Source: DATBVX01 sp963695985 | GTDB taxonomy: Bacteria; Pseudomonadota; Gammaproteobacteria; Steroidobacterales; Steroidobacteraceae | Assembly (NCBI GenBank): GCA_963695985.1 | Contig: CAVOIC010000004.1 | Span: 131,004 to 195,003, forward strand | Length of the DNA: 64,000 bases | Direction: 5' to 3' | In this document: in pieces, positions 24,916 through 34,396 of the stretch | How the letters are laid out: each line of letters begins with the position of its first letter | Numbering within the stretch: position 1 is the stretch's first letter | The notes under the pieces: model-generated | Databases searched by the model: none | What the model was told of the DNA's origin: nothing | Seen by the model: the letters and a program-made list of their open reading frames with translations, nothing else | Made by a program: the position numbers and the translations under genes

Positions 24916-25338
24916 TTACAGTTTCTGCGTCGACAACAGGAGGCTGGTCTCGGTGCCGGAGATGCCGTCCACCAGGCGGATGCGTGCCAACACCTGATCG
25001 AACGCCTCGAGACTGTCGGCGCGCAACTCCGCAACGAGATCCCAACGCCCATTGGTCGAATGCAGCGCGGTGACCGCGGGATCTCCGCGCAGCGTGTGCA
25101 CGACCTGGGCGGCGCGGTTGCCTTCCACGGCGATCGTCATCAACGCGGCGATGCGATGCTCGTCGGTCTGCGGTCGCAGCCGCACTGTATAGCCGAGAAT
25201 CGTGCCGTCCTTTTCCAGCTTGTTGATTCGGTTCTGCACCGTACCGCGCGCGACCTTCAGCCTCTTGGCGAGCGACGCCACCGTGGTGCGGGCGTTGGTC
25301 CTGAGCGCCCCGATCAATTGTCGGTCCAGATCGTCCAT
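24916..25338 (-). CDS. Lrp/AsnC-family transcriptional regulator
   Basis: 140 residues: an N-terminal winged helix-turn-helix (DLDRQLIGALRTNARTTVAS, KVARGTVQNRINKLEKDG) and a C-terminal RAM/AsnC effector domain (IAALMTIAVEGNRAAQVV, ALHSTNGRWDLVAELRAD). Divergent from ornithine cyclodeaminase and arginase, so it most likely senses an amino acid such as arginine, ornithine or proline and controls those genes. The intergenic region holds its own TATAAT and a TTGATCAA palindrome. Confidence 0.92.
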   Translation of the reverse strand: MDDLDRQLIGALRTNARTTVASLAKRLKVARGTVQNRINKLEKDGTILGYTVRLRPQTDEHRIAALMTIAVEGNRAAQVVHTLRGDPAVTALHSTNGRWDLVAELRADSLEAFDQVLARIRLVDGISGTETSLLLSTQKL

Positions 25339-25352
25339 TTTGGCCTCGAAGA

Positions 25353-25390
25353 TTGATCAAATAGTTATTATAGGTCTCACTTATGATCAG
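25353..25390 (-). promoter_or_regulatory. Promoter and candidate operator of the Lrp/AsnC gene
   Basis: On the minus strand a perfect -10 TATAAT (plus-strand ATTATA, 25367-25372) is preceded 17 bp upstream by a weak -35 (GTAAAC). The palindrome TTGATCAA (25353-25360) covers the expected start site, a good place for autorepression. The whole stretch 25345-25410 is markedly A/T-rich against the surrounding GC-rich DNA, typical of Lrp-type operators. Confidence 0.55.
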
Positions 25391-25496
25391 TTTACAGCAC
25401 AAGTTGCACAGATTGCTGTCTTCTTGTTGGCCGCAAAGGCTCGGATGATGGAGCTACGCCGTGCCGCCTGCCGCGGCGCCAACCAGGGGATTGGTC

Positions 25497-26561
25497 ATGG
25501 TCGACTACATCGGCGTCAACAGCATTCAGCAGCTCATCCAGGCGATCGGGCCAGGCGAGTTCATCGAGCGTCTGGCCGGCGAAATCGACGCCGACTACCG
25601 GCGCTGGCCTGAATTCGAGAAGTCCGCGCGCCTGGCGAGTCATTCTCCGGTCGGGGTCATCGAGCTGATGCCCACTTGCGATGGGCGGCTGTACTCCTTC
25701 AAGTACGTCAACGGTCACCCGAAGAACACGGCCGCGGGTCTGCTTACGGTTACCGCATTCGGCGTACTCGCGGATGTCGAGACGGGATACCCCGTACTGC
25801 TCTCCGAGATGACCGTGACGACGGCACTGCGCACCGCGGCGATGTCGGCGCTCGCCGCGCAGAAGTTGGCACGTCCGGGCGCCCGCGTGATGGCGCTCAT
25901 CGGCAACGGTGCGCAGAGCGAGTTCCAGGCGATCGCGTTTCATCGCATGCTCGGTATTCGCGAGTTGCGTGTGTTCGACGTCGATCCGCTGGCCACCGCC
26001 AAGCTGGAACGTAATCTCCGGGCCATGCCCTGGCTGACCGATCTACGGGTGACGCGCGCGACCTCGTCGTCCGATGCCTGCAAGGGTGCCGACATCGTGA
26101 CGACCGTGACGGCGGACAAGCGCAAGGCCGTAATCCTTACGCCGCCGATGATCAAGGCCGGCATGCACCTCAACGCCGTCGGCGGCGATTGCCCCGGCAA
26201 GACTGAGCTGCATGCCGATATCCTGCGAATGCCGAACGTGCGCGTGGTGGTGGAGTACGAGCCGCAGTCGCGCATCGAAGGCGAAGTGCAGCAGATGGAA
26301 TCCGATTATCCGGTCGTGGAATTCGCCGACATCGCGCGCGGCACCGCGCCGGGTCGCACGACGCCGCACGACATTACCGTGTTCGACTCAGTGGGGTTTG
26401 CGCTCGAGGACTACTCGGCGCTGCGCTTCCTGCATTCACTGTTACGGGAGCAGCGCGGCATGCGTCGTGAGATCGATCTCGTCCCGGGGCTCCAGGACCC
26501 GAAGGATCTGTTCGGCGGCACGCTGGGGGGCACGCGGGCACGGCTGCGGATCGCCGGCTGA
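25497..26561 (+). CDS. Ornithine cyclodeaminase / mu-crystallin family
   Basis: About 354 residues from the ATG at 25497, which follows GGGGA; the in-frame start at 25461 lacks such a site. The Rossmann segment (VMALIGNGAQSEFQAIAFHR) and the substrate region (SFKYVNGHPKNTAAGLLTV, LLSEMTVTTALRTAAMSALA) are those of OCD, which converts ornithine directly to proline and ammonia using bound NAD. Overlapping stop/start (TGATG) with arginase makes an arginine to ornithine to proline pathway. Related alanine dehydrogenase or lysine cyclodeaminase activities cannot be excluded by sequence alone. Confidence 0.9.
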   Translation: MVDYIGVNSIQQLIQAIGPGEFIERLAGEIDADYRRWPEFEKSARLASHSPVGVIELMPTCDGRLYSFKYVNGHPKNTAAGLLTVTAFGVLADVETGYPVLLSEMTVTTALRTAAMSALAAQKLARPGARVMALIGNGAQSEFQAIAFHRMLGIRELRVFDVDPLATAKLERNLRAMPWLTDLRVTRATSSSDACKGADIVTTVTADKRKAVILTPPMIKAGMHLNAVGGDCPGKTELHADILRMPNVRVVVEYEPQSRIEGEVQQMESDYPVVEFADIARGTAPGRTTPHDITVFDSVGFALEDYSALRFLHSLLREQRGMRREIDLVPGLQDPKDLFGGTLGGTRARLRIAG

Positions 26562-27544
26562 TGAGCGCAACTATGGCAACCTTAACCAAGAAAGCCTCGT
26601 TGATTGGTGCACCGACCGACATCGGTGCCGGCACACGCGGCGCGTCGATGGGGCCGGAGGCCCTGCGCGTGGCGCATCTGCAGGCGATGCTGGAATCGCA
26701 GGGCGTCGAGGTCATCGATCGCGGCAATCTCCACGGACCTGGCAATCCGAATCGGCCCCCGGTCGATGGCTATCGACATCTCGCGGAGGTCACCGCGTGG
26801 AATCGAGCGGTTCATGACGCCGTTCACGCCGAGCTGGCTGCATCGAGACTGCCGATTCTGCTCGGCGGCGATCACTGCCTCGCCATCGGCTCGATCAGCG
26901 CGGTGGCGCGCCATTGCCGCGAGCGCGGCCGTCAGCTGCGCGTGCTGTGGTTCGACGCGCACGCGGACTCAAACACCAATGTCCTCACCCCCAGCGGCAA
27001 CATTCACGGTATGCCGATGGCCTGCCTGTGCGGTTATGGTCCGTCGGAGCTGATTGAAGTGGGCGGCAAAGTACCCGCAATCTCACCGAGCGTCATCCGG
27101 CAGATCGGCATTCGCAGCGTCGATCAGGGCGAAAAGCGCTTCGTCCACGAGATCGGCCTGGAAGTGTTCGACATGCGCTACATCGATGAGATGGGGATGC
27201 GGCAGACCATGGAGATGGCGCTCGCCGGCCTCGATCGCAATACGCACCTGCACGTGAGCTTCGATGTCGACTTTCTCGACCCCGACATCGCGCCCGGCGT
27301 CGGCACCACTGTCGCCGGCGGGCCTTCGTATCGGGAAGCGCAGTTATGCATGGAAATGGTGGCCGACACCGGACTGCTCGCGTCACTCGACATGATGGAG
27401 CTCAATCCTGCCTTCGACGTGCACAACCGCACGGCAGAGGTCGCGGTCGATCTGCTCGGCTCGCTGTTCGGCAAGAGCACGCTGATGAGGCGTGCCGACA
27501 ATAAGGCAATCGAAATCAAACTGGCGAAGGCGTCCGGCGGTTAA
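26561..27544 (+). CDS. rocF: Arginase
   Basis: 327 residues starting at the ATG that shares one base with the upstream stop. All Mn-binding motifs of the ureohydrolase family are present: GGDHCLAIGS, WFDAHADSNT and SFDVDFLDPDIAPG. The SGNIHGMPMA segment is the arginase signature (agmatinase differs here). It hydrolyses arginine to ornithine and urea; its product feeds the ornithine cyclodeaminase encoded just upstream. Confidence 0.93.
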   Translation: MSATMATLTKKASLIGAPTDIGAGTRGASMGPEALRVAHLQAMLESQGVEVIDRGNLHGPGNPNRPPVDGYRHLAEVTAWNRAVHDAVHAELAASRLPILLGGDHCLAIGSISAVARHCRERGRQLRVLWFDAHADSNTNVLTPSGNIHGMPMACLCGYGPSELIEVGGKVPAISPSVIRQIGIRSVDQGEKRFVHEIGLEVFDMRYIDEMGMRQTMEMALAGLDRNTHLHVSFDVDFLDPDIAPGVGTTVAGGPSYREAQLCMEMVADTGLLASLDMMELNPAFDVHNRTAEVAVDLLGSLFGKSTLMRRADNKAIEIKLAKASGG

Positions 27545-27606
27545 TTCCCCCGCGTGAAGTAGGGCACTGAACCAGGTGCCGGCCGTGGCTTGCCGTAGGC
27601 AGATAA

Positions 27607-27622
27607 CTGTATATAATCACAG
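27607..27622. promoter_or_regulatory. LexA (SOS) box of the imuA-imuB-dnaE2 cassette
   Basis: CTGT-ATATAATC-ACAG, extended to ACTGTATATAATCACAGT, fits the CTGT-N8-ACAG LexA consensus exactly, and its inner TATAAT can serve as the -10 element. It lies 75-90 bp upstream of imuA, so the cassette should be induced by DNA damage. Confidence 0.9.
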
Positions 27623-27696
27623 TACCTGTTAAACCACTACAAGTTCTCTGTTGAAGCTCAATCAATCCGTTGCACCAGGTTCTGCCAGCTCTGCCG

Positions 27697-28341
27697 ATGC
27701 TCATGGGCGCTTCTCTCGACACTCTGCTTTCTTCCGCCGCTCTATGGCGAGCGAAGGGAGAGATGCGGGTCTCCAGCGCCTGCGTGCCGAGTGAATTTCC
27801 GCTCCTCGATACACGCTTACCGGGCGGCGGCTGGCCCTGTCCGGGTCTCGTCGAAGTCCTGCATGCACATGCAGGTATCGGTGAACTGAGTCTTTTCATC
27901 CCTGCTCTGCAGCGGCTGATCGCTGACGAGCCAGGCCCGACAGCGCGCAGCATCGCGTGGCTCAACCCGCCGCACCTGCCTTATGCACCCGCGTTCGCCG
28001 AACGCGGCATCGATCCGGCACGGCTACTGGTGAGCAAAGCACTGACACCAACCCAGACGCTGTGGGCTACGGAGCAGGCCTTGCGCTCGGGAGCTTGTCT
28101 CGCCGTCCTGGCGTGGATCGGGACCGCCAGCCTGCATTCGTTGCGACGACTCAAGCTCGCCGCGCATGCGGGAGGTTCTCTCGGAGTGCTGTTTCGTCCC
28201 TTGGCGCAGCGTGAGCAAACTTCGCCTGCCACGTTGCGTCTCGCCTTATGGGCCGACGAAACGCGCTTGGCGGTCGAGTTGGTGAAAGTGCAGGGCGGCA
28301 AGGCCGGCATCGTGATGCTGGATCGGTGGCAGCGATCCTGA
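27697..28341 (+). CDS. imuA: ImuA, SOS mutagenesis accessory protein
   Basis: About 214 residues from the ATG at 27697 (an alternative TTG lies at 27670, another ATG at 27703). It has the ImuA/SulA-RecA-like pattern: an N-terminal Trp-Arg segment, FPLLDTRLPGGGWPCPGLVE, then LVEVLHAHAGIGELSLFIPA in place of a Walker A motif, and AWLNPPHLPYAPAFAERGID. ImuA acts with ImuB and DnaE2 (ImuC) in error-prone translesion synthesis. First gene behind the LexA box; imuB starts 10 bp after the stop. Confidence 0.92.
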   Translation: MLMGASLDTLLSSAALWRAKGEMRVSSACVPSEFPLLDTRLPGGGWPCPGLVEVLHAHAGIGELSLFIPALQRLIADEPGPTARSIAWLNPPHLPYAPAFAERGIDPARLLVSKALTPTQTLWATEQALRSGACLAVLAWIGTASLHSLRRLKLAAHAGGSLGVLFRPLAQREQTSPATLRLALWADETRLAVELVKVQGGKAGIVMLDRWQRS

Positions 28342-28351
28342 GTGCGCTTCG

Positions 28352-29962
28352 ATGCCCGCATTGCGCAACCTGCCATTGTTTCCTTCCGAGCCTGCCGGAG
28401 AAAAAACCTCCAGGCGCACGAAGGCACAGCCGCGTCCCGCGCTTGCTCTTCGCGAACCGCCCCACACGGCAACGCTCTCCCGCACCCTGGCGCGCCGACT
28501 CTGGCTCGCGGTGCACTTGCCACAGCTCACATTGGAAGCTTTGCAGGAGCACTCGACTTCCCAGCGAGCACTGGGCATTTCCGTGGCCGTCGTCGATCCG
28601 CAAAGTCGCCAGCAGACAATCCTGGCCTGCAATGAAAAGGCGCGTGCGGCCGGCGTGCGTGCAGGGCAGTCGTTGAATGCCGCGATTGCACTGGAGCCGG
28701 ATCTCAAAGCCTGCCCCCGCGACGAAACCCGTGAGCGCGCCCGACTCGTGTACCTCGCCGCGTGGTGTCAGCAGCAGTTCACCCCCGTAGTCAGCCTTGC
28801 GCCACCGGATGAATTGCTGCTGGAAGTGAAGGGCAGTCTGAAACTGTTCGGCGGCGCGCGGGCACTGATGGAACGCATGGTTGCGGGCTTGCGCGAGCAG
28901 AGTGTCACTACGCGCCTGGCGCTCGCTCCCACGCCCACCGGCTCTCTCTGGCTGGCGCGTGCGCAAGTGAAACGTGACGAGGCAACGACCGCAGGCGCTG
29001 CGATCATCGAAAAGCCGGGTGATCTGGTGCGGCATCTCGCGGCGGTTTCCATCGGGTGTCTGCGTTGGCCGGAGGAAGTCATTGCTCTGCTGGTCAGCAT
29101 GGGAGTGCGTACCGTCGGTGATCTCGCGCGCCTGCCGCGCGCGGGGTTGGCGCGTCGCCTGGGGACTCGCTGGCTCGATGAACTGGATCATGCATTCGAC
29201 CGGCGTGCAGAAGCTCGGCGCGGATTTCGCAGCCCGATGCGTTTCGGCGCCCGGCTGCTGCCCGATCACGAAATCGAAACTGCACAGCAGCTCGAGTCGG
29301 CATGCACGCCATTACTCGACCGCCTGCAGCGTTTCCTGCACGAACGACAGGCGGCGATCGCGGTATTGGCTGTCGAATGCCAGCATCGTTCGCGGTCGCC
29401 GACCCGGATTCGCATCGGCCTCACCCTGCCGAGCGGCGATGTCGCCTATGTGCGTGGCTTGCTGGCCGAACGGCTGGCAGCACTCGCGTTGCCGGCGCCG
29501 GTCAGGAGCTTGCGACTGCAATCGGGTGCACTGCTTCCGGCGCTGCCCACGAATGGCTGGCTGTGGAAGCGGGCGCAGACAGAAGAGTCTGCCGACGCGT
29601 TGCCCCGGTTGATCGAGCGTTTGCGCACGCGGCTCGGCAACGAACAGGTGTTCGGCGTCTGTGCCGTCGCGGACCACAGGCCGGAATGGGCGTGGAGAAT
29701 CAGCTATGAGAATACAGTGTCACGCAATGACAGGCCGCAACGGCCAGTCGAACGTCCACTGTGGCTGCTGACACGACCCCACAAGATCTCGCAGCGTGGC
29801 AAGAGACTACGCGGGCCGGAACGCATCGAAACAGGCTGGTGGGACGGACGGGAAGTCACACGCGATTACTTCGATGTGCGTGATGAGAATGGCGCGCGGC
29901 TATGGATCTACCGCGAACGGCGCGCTCCGCACAGCTGGTATTTGCACGGTCTGTTCGGTTGA
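28352..29962 (+). CDS. imuB: ImuB, catalytically inactive Y-family polymerase
   Basis: 536 residues. The N-terminal core (WLAVHLPQLTLEALQEH, AVVDPQSRQQTILACNEKAR, LLLEVKGSLKLFGGARALME) is a Y-family polymerase fold, but the acidic catalytic residues expected in active DinB/UmuC enzymes are missing: the first motif reads VHLPQ instead of xDxDxF. This is normal for ImuB, which serves as a hub that contacts the sliding clamp, ImuA and DnaE2. It ends in a Trp/Arg-rich tail (GWWDGREVTRDYFDVRDENG), also typical. Confidence 0.92.
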   Translation: MPALRNLPLFPSEPAGEKTSRRTKAQPRPALALREPPHTATLSRTLARRLWLAVHLPQLTLEALQEHSTSQRALGISVAVVDPQSRQQTILACNEKARAAGVRAGQSLNAAIALEPDLKACPRDETRERARLVYLAAWCQQQFTPVVSLAPPDELLLEVKGSLKLFGGARALMERMVAGLREQSVTTRLALAPTPTGSLWLARAQVKRDEATTAGAAIIEKPGDLVRHLAAVSIGCLRWPEEVIALLVSMGVRTVGDLARLPRAGLARRLGTRWLDELDHAFDRRAEARRGFRSPMRFGARLLPDHEIETAQQLESACTPLLDRLQRFLHERQAAIAVLAVECQHRSRSPTRIRIGLTLPSGDVAYVRGLLAERLAALALPAPVRSLRLQSGALLPALPTNGWLWKRAQTEESADALPRLIERLRTRLGNEQVFGVCAVADHRPEWAWRISYENTVSRNDRPQRPVERPLWLLTRPHKISQRGKRLRGPERIETGWWDGREVTRDYFDVRDENGARLWIYRERRAPHSWYLHGLFG

Positions 29963-29977
29963 AGCGCACTCGCCACC

Positions 29978-32900
29978 ATGTCATGCGCATCGTCAACCGC
30001 TTACGCGGAGCTACATTGTCTCAGTAACTTCACATTCCTGACGGGCGCCTCGCATCCCCATGAGCTGGTCGAACGCGCCGTGGAACTCGGCTACAGCGGG
30101 CTGGCGCTCACCGATGAGTGCTCCGTCGCGGGCGTGGTACGCGCACACGAAGCAGCAAAACGCGCATCGCTCCAGTTCATCGTCGGCAGTGAGTTCAAGC
30201 TCCTCGATGGCTTGCGGTTCGTGCTGCTCGCCACCAATCGCGCCGCCTATGGTCGCCTCTGCCGCCTGATCACGCGTGCCCGCCGTGCGGCGGACAAAGG
30301 CAGTTACCGGCTGGCGCGTGAGCAGATCGATCCGACCGATCTTGACGACTGTCTTGCGCTCTGGCTTCCGGGCAGCGAGCCCAAGTCCGCATACGGGGAA
30401 TGGCTCAAGGCAATTTGTCCGGATCGCACCTGGCTCGCGGTGGAGCTGCTGCGCAGGGGCGATGATCGGGGTCGGCTGGCGGCGCTGCTGCAACTCGGCG
30501 CGCAATTGGGTCTGCCACTCGTCGCGAGTGGTGGCGTTCAGATGCACGTGCGCGAACGGCGCGCGTTGCAGGATCTGCTCACCGCCATCCGGCTCAACAC
30601 GCCGATCACCGAGGTGGGCTACGACTTGCAGCCCAGTGGCGAGCGGCATCTGCGCTCGCCAGCCGAGCTGGTGCGTCTTTATCCACGTGCGCTGCTCGAG
30701 GAGACGGTGCGGATCCTCGAGCGCTGCCGGTTTTCGCTCGAGGAGCTGCGTTACGAATATCCCGAGGAGCTCGTGCCTGCCGGAGAGAGCGCTTCGGGCT
30801 GGCTGCGCAAACTCACCGCAGTAGGTGCGCAACGGCGCTGGCCGCAAGGAGTGCCGGAGCATGTGCAGGATCTCATCGAGCACGAGCTCATCCTCATCAA
30901 AGAGCTGCGGTACGAAGCCTATTTCCTCACCGTGCACGATCTGGTGCGTTTCGCGAACAGCCGGGGAATTCTCTGCCAAGGTCGCGGCTCCGCGGCCAAT
31001 TCGACGGTGTGCTACTGCCTCGGCGTCACCTCGGTCGATCCCGCGCGGCAGGATGTGCTGTTCGAGCGCTTCATCTCGCGCGAACGCAACGAGCCGCCCG
31101 ACATCGACATCGACTTCGAGCACGAGCGGCGCGAAGAGGTCATTCAGTATGTCTACAACAAGTACGGTCGGCAGCGCGCGGCCATTGCCGCCACACTCAT
31201 TACTTACCAGCCGCGCAGCGCATTGCGCGATGTCGGCAAGGCGCTGGGTCTCGACCTGCTGCAGGTCGAGCGACTGGCGCATGCGATGCACTGGTGGGAC
31301 GGCAGCAAGGTGGCCGACGAGCGCGTCCGCGGTGCGGGGTTCGAACCACGCAACCCGCTGCTCACGCGGCTCCTGGAACGGGTGCACGAGCTGATCGGCT
31401 TTCCGCGCCACCTCTCACAGCACGTCGGCGGCTTTGTGATCTCGCGCGGACCGCTCGAGGAGCTGGTGCCGATCGAGAACGCCACGATGGCGGATCGCAC
31501 CGTGATCCAATGGGACAAGGATGACCTGGATGCGCTCGGCCTTCTTAAGGTCGACGTGCTTGCGCTCGGAATGCTTTCGGCCTTGCGCAAATCACTCGAG
31601 CTGATGCGCGAGTTTCGCGGCCGTGAATACACGCTGGCCTCGATCCCGCCCGACGATCAGAAGGTGTACGCGATGATCCAGCGGGCCGACACGGTGGGTG
31701 TATTCCAGATCGAATCGCGCGCGCAGATGTCGATGCTGCCGCGTCTGAAGCCAGCGAATTTCTACGACCTCGTCATCGAGGTCGCGATCGTGCGCCCGGG
31801 GCCGATCCAGGGCGACATGGTTCATCCGTATCTCAGGCGCCGCAATCACGAGGAACCCGAGAGTTATCCGAGCCCTGAGGTCGAAAAAGTGCTCAAGCGC
31901 ACGCTCGGCGTACCGATCTTCCAGGAGCAGGTGATGCAGCTCGCCATGGTGGCGGCAGGATTCACGCCAGGTGAAGCCGATGACCTGCGCCGTTCGATGG
32001 CGGCGTGGAAACGCCGCGGCGGACTCGAGCATTTCGAGCAGCGGCTCATGAGCGGCATGCGCGAGCGCGGTTATAGCGAGGAATTCGCTGCACGCATCTT
32101 CCGGCAGATCCAGGGCTTCGGCGAATACGGATTCCCCGAGTCGCACGCCGCGAGTTTCGCGCTGCTCGCATACGCCTCGGCATGGGTCAAGTGTCACGAG
32201 CCCGCGATCTTCACCTGCGCGCTGCTCAACAGTCTGCCCATGGGCTTCTACGCTCCCGCACAACTGGTGCGCGATGCGCGCATACATGGTGTCGAAGTGC
32301 GGGCAGTGGATGTGCTCGAGAGCGACTGGGATTGCACGCTCGAGCGGCGCGACGATGGCGAGCCCGCGTTGCGGCTCGGACTGCGACTCGCGAAGGGGCT
32401 CTCTCGCAAGCCGCTGTCGAACGGTTGATTGCGGCACGGCGAGTGCGAAGCTTCGAGAGCTTGCAGGACCTGGCGGAACGCGCGCGACTCGAACGACGCG
32501 ATCTCAATGCGCTGGCCGATGCCGGCGCCTGTGCGCACCTCATCGGCAATCGCCATCGCGCAGCGTGGGAAGTCGCGGGCGTCGAAGGACGCACTTCCGG
32601 TATTTCCGCGCCTCAGGGTCGCCGAAGGCATCCCGATGCTGACAGCGCCGACCGAAGGACAGAACATGCTCGCGGATTATCGGTCCCTGAGCCTGACGCT
32701 CGGGCGCCATCCGCTGGCATTACTGCGCGAGCGCTTGCGTGCGCGCCACCTGCTCACCGCCCAGGAGCTCGGTACACTCGCGCACGGCACGCCCGTAAGC
32801 ACGGCCGGGCTCGTCATTACGCGCCAGCGGCCCTCGAGTGCGAGTGGCGTCATCTTCCTCACGCTCGAAGACGAAACCGGGCATGTGAACCTGATCGTCT

Positions 32901-33070
32901 GGCCGGGCATCGCCGAGGCGCAACGCCGGCACTTTCTCGAAGCCCGGCTGCTCGAAGTGCAGGGCGAACTGCAACGGCAGGGCGAAGTGATACATGTGAT
33001 CGCGGCGCGCTTCACCGACCTGAGCCGCTGGCTGGGCACTCTGGCCGCGAAGTCGCGCGACTTCCGCTGA
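29978..33070 (+). pseudogene. dnaE2: Error-prone DNA polymerase DnaE2 (ImuC), two frame disruptions
   Basis: The first 816 codons encode the PHP domain (YAELHCLSNFTFLTGASHPH), the polymerase core with catalytic Asp residues (EPPDIDIDFEHERREEVIQY) and most of the fingers. The frame then stops at 32426-32428, but coding sequence continues without loss in another frame (AAVERLIAARR through HRAAWEVAGVE) and returns to the original frame before LTAPTEGQNMLADYRS and the OB-fold (TLEDETGHVNLIVWPGIAEA). Shift 1 is at the CTCTCTC run, 32399-32405: removing one CT restores the expected GLSQAAVERL. Shift 2 is near 32585-32589 in GAAGGAC: removing one G restores VEDALP. Joined, the protein has the family's usual length of about 1,030 residues. 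It is either a recent pseudogene or a sequence error. Confidence 0.85.
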
Positions 33071-33145
33071 GCTAGACTCGAGAAGCGACCATACTGACGA
33101 TGTCCGCGGAGTGCGGGCATGTCCCTGCGTACCAAGGAGACGTAC

Positions 33146-33853
33146 ATGACGCAAGAAACGGCGGTGGTGGTGGGTGTCGGACCCGGGCTTGGTTCAGCGC
33201 TCGTCAGTGCATTTTCGCGGGCTGGCTACGCAGTTCTGGCCGCGGCCCGCAAGCCGTCAGCGCCCGAAGGGCTCGCCTCCAAGGGCGGGAGCGGGCAGGT
33301 GATACCCGTGAGATGCGATGCGACGGATCCGGCCCAGGTCGAGGAACTATTTGCCCGCATCGAACGTGAACACAGCCCGCTGCGTGTCGCGGTCTTCAAT
33401 GCCGGGACGTTTCAGAGAGGGAACGTGGTAGAGACCACTCCCGAGCAGTTCGAGCGCTGTTGGCGCGTCGGCTGCCTCGGTGGATTTCTCGTCGGCCGCG
33501 CTGCGGCACGCCTCATGATCAAGCAGGGTGCCGGCACTATCCTGTTCACGGGCGCCACGGCCTCACTTCGTGGTGGCGCTGGTTTTGCGAATCTCGCCTC
33601 ACCCAAATTCGCGTTGCGGGCCCTTGCTCAGAGCATGGCGCGGGAGCTGAGCCCGAAAGGAATTCACGTGGCTCACGTGATCATCGACGGCCAGATCCAT
33701 TCGCAACGCTACGAGCAACTGCTGGTCGAGCGCGGGCCCGATTCGCTGCTCGAGCCGAACGCCATCGCGGATGCGTATCTCGCGCTGCACCGCCAGCACC
33801 GCAGTGCGTGGACGCATGAGCTCGATCTCAGGCCGTGGGTGGAGAAGTTCTGA
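33146..33853 (+). CDS. SDR-family NAD(P)-binding protein lacking the catalytic Tyr
   Basis: 235 residues from the ATG after AAGGAGA (the in-frame start at 33119 has no such site). Rossmann motif VVVGVGPGLGSALVSAFSRA, the VFNAG segment, and a C-terminal PKGIHVAHVIIDG loop are those of short-chain dehydrogenases. The active-site Tyr of YxxxK is replaced (NLASPKFALRAL; Leu at the Tyr position), although Lys is kept. It may be a divergent SDR subfamily with a different catalytic residue, or a binding protein. The end overlaps the convergent DinB-like gene by 26 bp. Confidence 0.88.
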   Translation: MTQETAVVVGVGPGLGSALVSAFSRAGYAVLAAARKPSAPEGLASKGGSGQVIPVRCDATDPAQVEELFARIEREHSPLRVAVFNAGTFQRGNVVETTPEQFERCWRVGCLGGFLVGRAAARLMIKQGAGTILFTGATASLRGGAGFANLASPKFALRALAQSMARELSPKGIHVAHVIIDGQIHSQRYEQLLVERGPDSLLEPNAIADAYLALHRQHRSAWTHELDLRPWVEKF

Positions 33854-34334
33854 GCCGCTGCCAGGCTTCGATCTCCTGCCGATGCGCAGCGTCATGCTGA
33901 GCCATCATCGACGGAATATCGCACATCGAGACAGTGCCCACGCCTGCCTGCACTCCGTGGCGTTTCCAGTCCTCACGTCGGACCCCCGCAAGTGCGTCTA
34001 TATTGCGACGACGCGCTGCGTCGAACTCCTTGATTCCGTCCGCCAGCGAGCGTGACCGGTAGTCGCGCTCGCGCGCCGCGCACGCGCCATCGAAATCCTC
34101 GAGCTGCGGATCCGTTTCTGTGAGGAGCCGCCGGATGCGTAGCGCGAAGCCGTCACGTTCCAGGTCTGCGAGATGCCAGACCTGTTCGACCGGCGAGAAG
34201 GTGTCGTCGGGGCCTCGGATCAGTGCCTGCTCGGCAGTCAGGCCGGCAAAGCAGCTCCTGAGATAGCTCGACATCACACTCAGCTGCTCCAGAAGTTGCC
34301 GCTGTTCGCTGTCGTTGAGCATGAGGTATTGCAC
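33828..34334 (-). CDS. DinB-like four-helix metal-binding protein
   Basis: 168 residues from a GTG preceded by GAGGAG. Three His residues in the DinB/YfiT pattern are visible: QVWHLADLERDGFALRIRRL (first His), and AQHDAAHRQEIEAW near the C terminus (two His), which form the usual divalent-metal site. Members include thiol-dependent transferases and many proteins of unknown role. Convergent with the SDR gene; stand-alone. Confidence 0.85.
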   Translation of the reverse strand: MQYLMLNDSEQRQLLEQLSVMSSYLRSCFAGLTAEQALIRGPDDTFSPVEQVWHLADLERDGFALRIRRLLTETDPQLEDFDGACAARERDYRSRSLADGIKEFDAARRRNIDALAGVRREDWKRHGVQAGVGTVSMCDIPSMMAQHDAAHRQEIEAWQRLRTSPPTA

Positions 34335-34396
34335 GGAGGTCTCCTCAATTACGGTTCAATTCTTTGCTGTGTCGCCTCTCGCGACGTTTGAAAGAG

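Noticed and set aside
32399..32589. Programmed ribosomal frameshifting in dnaE2
   Set aside because: No slippery heptamer with a downstream structure, and two separate shifts would be needed; DnaE2 is not known to use frameshifting.
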